A program made the translations under genes and the position numbers. Of a stretch of 34,355 bases of DNA, positions 7,991 to 14,036 are shown in pieces. Position 1 is the stretch's first letter. Every line of letters starts with the position of its first letter. The notes beneath the pieces are model-generated. The model was not told where the DNA came from. It saw nothing but the letters and a program-made list of their open reading frames with translations, and made no database searches. The stretch comes from Bacteroidota bacterium (GTDB taxonomy: Bacteria > Bacteroidota > Ignavibacteria > UBA10030 > BY39): NCBI GenBank assembly GCA_030682385.1, contig JAUXOG010000003.1, forward strand, positions 1-34,355, given 5' to 3'.

Positions 7991-9304
7991 TTGAAGCGTA
8001 AATCACCCAAGAAAATTGCTGCATCCGATGTTCTCGGAATCCCGATTGATTTTCAGTTGACAAACGAATTCTCTAATGCATTTGATCTCATGGAGAACAC
8101 GCGACGTCATATTTACATTACTGGTAGAGCAGGCACTGGTAAATCGACTCTTTTAAATTATTTTAAAGAGAACACAAAAAAGAATACTGTTGTAGTAGCG
8201 CCTACTGGTATTGCTGCCATAAATGTCAGTGGCTCAACGATTCATTCTTTTTTTCGTTTTCCACCGCGTCTAATTTCGAAGAGTGATATAAAAAAAATCC
8301 GGAAGAAAGAAAAACTCTTTGCAGCTATTGATACTGTTATTATTGATGAAGTATCAATGGTAAGAGCGGACGTCATGGATGGCATTGATTTTTCTTTGAG
8401 AATAAATCGCAATTGTCTTAATGAGCCATTCGGAGGTGTTCAGTTGATACTCATTGGCGATCCATTTCAACTTGAACCTGTAGTTGAAAAAGAACTAAAA
8501 GATCATTTTTCTGTTTTGTATGAGAGTCCTTTCTTCTTCAGCTCAAACATTATTAAGCAAATAAAATTAGTAAGGATTGAGCTGCAGAAAATATTTCGTC
8601 AAAATGATACTGAATTCATAGAACTTTTAAATCGAATTCGAAATAAAACTATCCAACCGTCGGATTTAGCTCGGTTAAATCGAAGATATACTCCGAACGT
8701 AACGATGAATAGTCGTGAACTCGCAATTATCTTATCGAGTACAAACAATATTGCTTACCAAATAAACAATGCAAGGTTAAACGCATTACACAAAAAAGAA
8801 TATTCTTATCTTGCTGCAATAGAGGGAGATTTTGATGAAGATTCTTTCCCAACAGAAAAAATATTGAAGTTGAAGGAAGGAGTCCAGGTAATGATGGTTA
8901 AGAACGATCCGAATAAACAGTGGGTAAATGGAAGTCTTGGAATTGTTCAAAAACTTTCCGATGATAACATTGAAGTTATAGTGAACAATACCGTTTGCAC
9001 AGTTGAACCGACCATCTGGGAAAAAGTTCAATATGACTATGATAGAAACGATGAAAAGATTGTTCCTCGACAGACAGGGACATTCCGACAATATCCGATA
9101 AAACTCGCTTGGGCAATCACGATTCATAAAAGTCAGGGTAAGACGTTCGATAGAATTATTATTGATCTTGGGAATGGTGCGTTCGCACACGGGCAGACTT
9201 ACGTCGCTTTGAGTCGAGCAAGAACTCTTGAAGGTATTATATTGAAAAGGACTATCCGACCTTCTGATGTAATTTTAAATGAATGTGTGCTTGATTTTTG
9301 TTGA
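7991..9304 (+). CDS. Pif1/RecD-like superfamily 1B DNA helicase
   Basis: This 437-residue ATP-dependent 5'-3' type helicase carries Walker A GRAGTGKST (residues 45-53), motif Ia APTGIAAINVSGSTIHSFF, Walker B VIIDEVSM (D119, E120), LILIGDPFQLEPV (motif III), a Pif1-style IFRQND segment, and, near the C-terminus, AITIHKSQGKTFDRIIIDL and YVALSRARTLEGI (motifs V and VI). The length fits compact bacterial Pif1-like helicases without extra domains. The start is uncertain: TTG 7991 lacks a clear ribosome site, but there is no ATG before residue 33 and Walker A follows at 45. The gene has no partner upstream. It could be a chromosomal replication/repair helicase or belong to the defence genes downstream, from which it is separated by about 285 bases. 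Confidence 0.9.
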   Translation: MKRKSPKKIAASDVLGIPIDFQLTNEFSNAFDLMENTRRHIYITGRAGTGKSTLLNYFKENTKKNTVVVAPTGIAAINVSGSTIHSFFRFPPRLISKSDIKKIRKKEKLFAAIDTVIIDEVSMVRADVMDGIDFSLRINRNCLNEPFGGVQLILIGDPFQLEPVVEKELKDHFSVLYESPFFFSSNIIKQIKLVRIELQKIFRQNDTEFIELLNRIRNKTIQPSDLARLNRRYTPNVTMNSRELAIILSSTNNIAYQINNARLNALHKKEYSYLAAIEGDFDEDSFPTEKILKLKEGVQVMMVKNDPNKQWVNGSLGIVQKLSDDNIEVIVNNTVCTVEPTIWEKVQYDYDRNDEKIVPRQTGTFRQYPIKLAWAITIHKSQGKTFDRIIIDLGNGAFAHGQTYVALSRARTLEGIILKRTIRPSDVILNECVLDFC

Positions 9305-9336
9305 TTTTATAAGTAGGAAATCTTATATTCTTGAGA

Positions 9337-9528
9337 ATGAAAGATGAGTATAAAGAAAATAAACGTATATACCTGCCCGCCGTCCGCCTCGGCGGACTTT
9401 GGCAGGCGGGGTATACGCACATAACCTTTATGGCTGACAAAAACGGTCAGGAAAATTTCGGCAAAGCCGTGTTTGCTATCGATTTTGCAAAAGCAAAAGA
9501 GAGCAATTTTACCAACGCTTTATTTTAA
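9337..9528 (+). CDS. Short orphan ORF containing a palindromic element, possibly a gene fragment
   Basis: From ATG 9337 the frame encodes 63 residues with no family I recognise. Residues about 11-25 are translated from the GC-rich palindromic element at 9366-9418. The remainder (GYTHITFMADKNGQENFGKA and a short tail) looks protein-like but small, and no good ribosome site is seen. It may be a remnant of a longer gene or not translated. It is the only ORF in the 285-base gap between the helicase and mod. Confidence 0.3.
   Translation: MKDEYKENKRIYLPAVRLGGLWQAGYTHITFMADKNGQENFGKAVFAIDFAKAKESNFTNALF
9366..9418. repeat. GC-rich palindromic element, copy A
   Basis: A nested inverted repeat: inner GTCCGCC/GGCGGAC (9383-9398) around a TC centre, outer CCTGCC (9372-9377) and GGCAGG (9401-9406), then partly matching GTATA arms. 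It is strikingly GC-rich in an AT-rich surrounding. It shares the CCTGCC...GGCAGG arms with elements at 9635 and 15627. Confidence 0.75.
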
Positions 9529-9533
9529 TTACA

Positions 9534-9564
9534 TTAGTGAACTTAATTTATATCCATAAATTTG
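9534..9564 (+). promoter_or_regulatory. Possible Bacteroidota-type promoter of mod
   Basis: TAAATTTG at 9557-9564 fits the Bacteroidota -7 box TAnnTTTG; TTAG at 9534-9537, 19 bases upstream, is a weak match to the TTTG -33 box. The transcript would start about 20 bases before the mod ATG, an ordinary distance. Confidence 0.35.
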
Positions 9565-9589
9565 CAGAGAGAAAATTCATAATTTAATC

Positions 9590-12154
9590 ATGGCAAAACA
9601 AAAAAAGAAATCAGCGAACAAGAATTCTCACTTGCCTGCCGTAGCTTCAGCGAAGGCAGGAAGACCAATTGAACAATACGAGCACAAGGACAAGAAACGG
9701 CTCAACAATCCGCCTGTGGGTTTGGTGGATGCACACACCGACAATGGTGGACAGAAGAAAAAGAAATACGCTTACGACCCACACCTTGACCCCCAACTGC
9801 AATGGGCAGGTAAAGCAGAGCATACAAGTTTTGAAGTGCCGACTGTTAGTTTGCATGTGCATGAACGGATTGACCCGAGACGAATAATTGAGCAGTTAAA
9901 AAAAGAACCCGAACCCGATTCACAACTTTCACTTTTTCAAACCAATACGGAAACAAAAGGACTTAGCAAGGCAATTGAGTTTTACAAACACAAAGAAAAT
10001 TGGAGCAACCGCCTTATTGCCGGAGACAGCTTGTTGGTGATGAACTCTCTTTTGGAAAAAGAAGGCATGGGAGGCAAAGTGCAGATGATATTTTTTGATC
10101 CGCCTTATGGAATTAAATACGGGAGCAACTTTCAGCCTTTTGTAAACAAGCGTGATGTAAAAGAGAAAGACGAAGATTTAACTTCTGAACCTGAAATGAT
10201 AAAAGCATTTTGTGATACTTGGGAGTTAGGAATACATTCTTACCTCACATACTTGCGTGACCGTTTGTTTTTGGTAAAAGATTTATTGCACGAAGAAGGA
10301 AGTATCTTCCTTCAAATAAATGACAACAATTTACACCTTGTCAAAGCAGTGATGGATGAAGTGTTCGGTTACAACAATTGCGTTAACATTATTCCTTTTA
10401 AAAAACGAGCTTCATTTCTTTCAAGGTTTGGCAAAGGTTTGTTTGAGCTTTTTGATTACATCATTTGGTATGCAAAGGACATTGAAAACGTCAGTGTTAA
10501 TCCTCTCTATGTTCCCAGCAATAGAGAGGAACAATTGCGTGGAGAATTTAGATTTTACGAAGATGAAAGTGGAATTAGAAACCTTACAGAAGAAGATATT
10601 CAGAATCCTAATCTTGATTTGTCAAAAGTTTTCAGAACACATTCAGGTTCAAAAAAAAGTAGTTCGCCAAAATATACTGAGCCAATAACAATTGACGGCA
10701 AAGAACTATATCCACCAACAGGACACGAATGGAAAGCAGACCCTCAAGGAATGAAAAGGTTGAAAGAATTAAATCGCTTAGTTGGTAACGGTCCAACAAG
10801 ACCTTACAAAATATTTTTCACTGACTTTCCTTATCAAATCTTGAATAACCTTTGGGATGATACACTGGCTGAACAATTTCCAATCTATGCAGTGCAAACT
10901 GATGAACTACCTATTCAAAGATGTATGCTGCTTACAACCATGCCTGGCGATTTGGTTCTTGATATTACTTGCGGAAGCGGAACGACCGCTTATGTTGCAG
11001 AACAATGGGGCAGACGATGGATGACTTGCGACACTTCAAGAGTTGCAATAACACTTGCGAAACAAAGATTGTTGTCAGCAAATTTTGATTATTACGAATT
11101 AGCACACCCAAGCGAAGGAGTAGGAAGCGGATTCAAATACAAGTCAGCAAAAAGATTGAAGTTGGAAATTCTTGCAAACAAACTTGAAGCAGACGAAATT
11201 TATTTTTATGATAAACCAATTCCTAATTCTAAAAAACAAAGAGTAACAGGTCCTTTTACAGTTGAAGCAGTTCCTGCGCCAGTTGTGAAAGCGATGGAAG
11301 ATGCTTCGACTTCGCTCAGCATGACAGATGGAGAAGCAGACAATTCAGTTTCCAGAAGCGGAGAAACATTAAGACAAAACAATTGGATTGATGAATTAAA
11401 AAATACCGGTGTGCGAGGGAAAAGCGGAAATAGAATTGAGTTCACAAGAATGGAAACGGCAAGAGGTTTACGCAATGTGCAAGCAGAAGGAGAAACCAAA
11501 GAAGCGAAACCGAAAAAAATATATGTAGTGTTTGGCCCCGAACATGCACCGCTTGAACAACGAACAGTTGAACTGGCATGGGAAGAAGTGAAGCCATACA
11601 AGCCCGATATTCTTTTGTTCTGTGCTCTGCAGTTTGACGAAGAAGCAGCAAAAGACATTGATGAAATGAATCCTGAAATTACAAAGTGTTTATTTCTTAA
11701 AGCCCAAATGAATGCTGACTTGCTCACTGAAGATTTGAAAAAGAAACGAAGCAGCAACGAAAGTTTTTGGTTAATCGGACAGCCCGATGTGAGGATGAAT
11801 GAAATAAAAAGCGGAGAACACAAAGAGAAATATCAGGTGGAAGTTCACGGCTTTGATTATTACAATCCGAAAACCGGAACAGTTGACAGCGGAGGAAAAG
11901 GAGATATTGCCATGTGGATGCTTGACACCGATTATGATGGAAGAAGTTTATTTCCATCGCAAGTATTTTTTCCGATGGCAGGAGTAAAAGAAGGTTGGGC
12001 AACACTTGCAAAAAATCTGAAAGCAGAAATTGACGAAGAAAAAATTCAGGCATTTAACGGAACTGTTTCTTTGCCTTTCACACCGGGCAAAGCTGTTACG
12101 GTAAAAATCATTGATGCAAGAGGAATTGAGAGTTTGAAAATTATAAGAATTTAA
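9590..12154 (+). CDS. mod: Type III-like DNA adenine-N6 methyltransferase (Mod)
   Basis: This 854-residue protein is the modification and specificity subunit. The catalytic motif IV DPPYG is at residues 170-174 (FFDPPYGIKYGSNF) and the S-adenosylmethionine site follows much later as DITCGSGTTAYVAEQWG (from residue 458). Motif IV before motif I, with a target-recognition segment between (about 240-440), defines the beta class used by type III systems. After the methylase fold there are about 330 further residues, longer than most Mod proteins, with a conserved-looking C-terminal part (HGFDYYNPKTGTVDSGGKGD, DTDYDGRSLFP) that may contact Res. Two palindromic elements are translated in frame, near residues 15-25 (LPAVASAKAGR) and 571-581 (DASTSLSMTDG). 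The OLD-like gene follows after 12 bases. Confidence 0.92.
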   Translation: MAKQKKKSANKNSHLPAVASAKAGRPIEQYEHKDKKRLNNPPVGLVDAHTDNGGQKKKKYAYDPHLDPQLQWAGKAEHTSFEVPTVSLHVHERIDPRRIIEQLKKEPEPDSQLSLFQTNTETKGLSKAIEFYKHKENWSNRLIAGDSLLVMNSLLEKEGMGGKVQMIFFDPPYGIKYGSNFQPFVNKRDVKEKDEDLTSEPEMIKAFCDTWELGIHSYLTYLRDRLFLVKDLLHEEGSIFLQINDNNLHLVKAVMDEVFGYNNCVNIIPFKKRASFLSRFGKGLFELFDYIIWYAKDIENVSVNPLYVPSNREEQLRGEFRFYEDESGIRNLTEEDIQNPNLDLSKVFRTHSGSKKSSSPKYTEPITIDGKELYPPTGHEWKADPQGMKRLKELNRLVGNGPTRPYKIFFTDFPYQILNNLWDDTLAEQFPIYAVQTDELPIQRCMLLTTMPGDLVLDITCGSGTTAYVAEQWGRRWMTCDTSRVAITLAKQRLLSANFDYYELAHPSEGVGSGFKYKSAKRLKLEILANKLEADEIYFYDKPIPNSKKQRVTGPFTVEAVPAPVVKAMEDASTSLSMTDGEADNSVSRSGETLRQNNWIDELKNTGVRGKSGNRIEFTRMETARGLRNVQAEGETKEAKPKKIYVVFGPEHAPLEQRTVELAWEEVKPYKPDILLFCALQFDEEAAKDIDEMNPEITKCLFLKAQMNADLLTEDLKKKRSSNESFWLIGQPDVRMNEIKSGEHKEKYQVEVHGFDYYNPKTGTVDSGGKGDIAMWMLDTDYDGRSLFPSQVFFPMAGVKEGWATLAKNLKAEIDEEKIQAFNGTVSLPFTPGKAVTVKIIDARGIESLKIIRI
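9635..9660. repeat. GC-rich palindromic element, copy B, in frame inside mod
   Basis: CCTGCC (9635-9640) and GGCAGG (9655-9660) flank GTAGCTTCAGCGAA, where TTC and GAA extend the pairing. It is translated as PAVASAKAG, after a Lys-rich low-complexity N-terminus and before the first globular part of Mod. It has the same arms as copies A and C. Confidence 0.7.
11301..11326. repeat. Dispersed-repeat-like insertion in mod (different family)
   Basis: ATGCTTCGACTTCGCTCAGC followed by ATGACA, with ATGCT/AGCAT as short inverted ends. From memory this resembles a very widespread short intergenic repeat whose reverse strand translates as MLSEVEAS; that reverse reading is present here. It is in frame in mod, giving DASTSLSMTD in a linker between the methylase fold and the C-terminal region. 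Identification as a repeat is by recall, since there is only one copy in the window. Confidence 0.5.
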
Positions 12155-12166
12155 AACGGGACAATT

Positions 12167-13909
12167 ATGATTACAGAATTAGTTATAAAAAACTTTAAGA
12201 GTATATCTGAGCAGTCATACAAATTTTCAGATTTCGATTTGCTTGTTGGAAGAAATAACAGCGGCAAAAGCTCTATTCTTCAAGCAATGGCTATATGGCA
12301 ATATTGTGTTGATGAATTTCATCGAATGAAGAGAAAAGGCAAGACCGGTGCTCAAATCGTTTTACCAAACTTTACAGCATTACCTCTTCCGGAATTTAAT
12401 TTGTTATGGACAAATAAAGTTGATAGAAAATATCCAAAAGAAAATGGGAAAAAAAAACAAGAATACATTCTCATAGAAATAACGATAAGTTACATAAAGA
12501 GTGATGGGTCTTATGGTGAATTTGGAATTTCTCTTAGGTATCAAACGCCTCAATCAATATATGCCATTCCAATAAAAGGATGGAAGGAGTTTAACAGTCT
12601 TGATAAAGCAGGAGAATTACCACGCATAGTTTATGTGCCGCCTTTTTCCGGATTAGACCCGTTTGAAAAATGGGCGGATGATGGAGTAGTCAAGCAAAAC
12701 GTTGGCAAAGGTCAGCCGGGTTCTGTATTACGCAACCTTTTATTTAGAGTAATTGACCGATATGAGTCGGATAAAGAAGGAAAACCACTCAGAATAGAAT
12801 CGGAAAAAATTAAAAATTGGAAAACCATTCAAACAAAAATTCACGAATGGTTTGGTGTTAATCTTCTCCATCCTGAATATGAAAAAGGAGTAAGTATAAA
12901 TATTGAATCAAAATATGAAAATGAAAATGGTAAGGAGTTTGATATAATTTCTGGTGGAAGTGGATTTCATCAGGCATTAACTCTGCTTGCTTTTTACTAC
13001 GGATACGAAGGTGTCACTACAATTTTATTTGATGAACCTGATGCGCACATGCACGTAAATCTTCAACGCGAAATATTAAATTATTTTAGAGAATTGAAAG
13101 CAACGCAATTTATTATTGCTACCCATGCTGAAGAATTTATTAAAGGGGTTGAGCCGGAAAACATTTATTCGGTCTTAACACCAAAGCCAGAGAGAGTTCA
13201 AAGTAATCCCGAAATCATTACTGCTTTATCTGATGTCGATAATATGGCAATTGTCAGAACAAAGCAAGACCCACATATCCTTTATGTTGAAGGGGAAGAC
13301 GATGAACGACTATTAAATGCGTGGGCTTCTGTTCTAAAAAAAGAAAATGTTTTAAAGCGATTTTATATTGAAACAATGGGAGGAACAACAAAGAAAGAAA
13401 TGAAAGATAAATCTGACAAACATTATGCAGGCTTAAAAAAAATTGTTCCGAATGTAAAACGGCTGATGTTGTTTGATTTTGATACGGAAGAAACTTCCTT
13501 TCATCCTCAGGCAAATAATCCGGGACTTTTTGAATGGAACAGAAAAAATATTGAAAACTATTTGTTGGTTCCTAACGCTTGGAAAAGAGCAATTCTTGAT
13601 AGAAGAAATGAAACAGAAAATAATTTGTTTAATCAACCTATGTGCGATATGGTTGATGAATTTTTTGTCGGTGAAAATCTCACTTTACCGCCGGGCGCAA
13701 CATGGAAAGATGTTGATGCAAATATCTTCAAAGTCATTGATGGTAAGCGAATTTTATTTGAACAAGATAACTCTCTGTTTCAAAGATTACATATTAAATA
13801 TGAATTGCAAATAAATCGTGAGGTGGTAAGCCGGAATTTGATTTTGGAAGAACTCCATATGGATGTTACAAATTTTTTTGAAAAACTAGAAGCGACTCTG
13901 AGTGCATGA
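12167..13909 (+). CDS. OLD-like ABC-ATPase with C-terminal TOPRIM domain, between mod and res
   Basis: This 580-residue protein has an N-terminal SMC/ABC-type ATPase with Walker A GRNNSGKSS (about residues 28-36), an ABC-signature-like SGGSGFHQAL (about 262-271), Walker B TILFDEPDAHMH (about 285-296) and the H-switch ATHAEEF (about 318). It is followed by a TOPRIM-like metal site: ILYVEGEDDE (Glu near 375) and LMLFDFDTEE (the DxD near 436-438). ABC-ATPase followed by TOPRIM is the class of overcoming-lysogenisation-defect (OLD) nucleases, which includes GajA of Gabija; the length is also similar. The start has only a weak GGGAC ribosome site. It lies 12 bases after mod and 127 before res, all on one strand, so it looks like an integral component of this restriction locus. 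A nuclease, or a nucleotide- or DNA-end-sensing ATPase, are the alternatives. Confidence 0.85.
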   Translation: MITELVIKNFKSISEQSYKFSDFDLLVGRNNSGKSSILQAMAIWQYCVDEFHRMKRKGKTGAQIVLPNFTALPLPEFNLLWTNKVDRKYPKENGKKKQEYILIEITISYIKSDGSYGEFGISLRYQTPQSIYAIPIKGWKEFNSLDKAGELPRIVYVPPFSGLDPFEKWADDGVVKQNVGKGQPGSVLRNLLFRVIDRYESDKEGKPLRIESEKIKNWKTIQTKIHEWFGVNLLHPEYEKGVSINIESKYENENGKEFDIISGGSGFHQALTLLAFYYGYEGVTTILFDEPDAHMHVNLQREILNYFRELKATQFIIATHAEEFIKGVEPENIYSVLTPKPERVQSNPEIITALSDVDNMAIVRTKQDPHILYVEGEDDERLLNAWASVLKKENVLKRFYIETMGGTTKKEMKDKSDKHYAGLKKIVPNVKRLMLFDFDTEETSFHPQANNPGLFEWNRKNIENYLLVPNAWKRAILDRRNETENNLFNQPMCDMVDEFFVGENLTLPPGATWKDVDANIFKVIDGKRILFEQDNSLFQRLHIKYELQINREVVSRNLILEELHMDVTNFFEKLEATLSA

Positions 13910-13991
13910 AAGAGGTAGATTAACTTTATAAAAAATAATTGCGCATTAATTGCGTAAAAGGCGCACTCATTTCGTACTAAAGGAACACAAC

Positions 13992-14029
13992 GGGCATTAA
14001 AGGGGCATTAATGGGGCACAGAATGGGCA
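13992..14029 (+). repeat. Four GGGCA repeats at exact 11-bp spacing before res
   Basis: GGGCA starts at 13992, 14003, 14014 and 14025; the first two are followed by TTAA and all lie within the 127-base mod-side leader of res. More degenerate GCGCA/GCGTA copies appear from 13941. About one helical turn between copies puts them on one DNA face, as in an operator, but they also abut the res ribosome-binding region. Confidence 0.6.
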
Positions 14030-14036
14030 AATTTTT

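Noticed and set aside
11206-11823. A 205-codon minus-strand ORF opposite mod
   Set aside because: Low-complexity Ser/Phe-rich shadow of the mod frame; the + frame has clear methyltransferase conservation.
13992-14029. Plasmid or phage replication iterons
   Set aside because: No replication initiator gene is near and the copies abut the res start codon; a regulatory or leader role is more likely.
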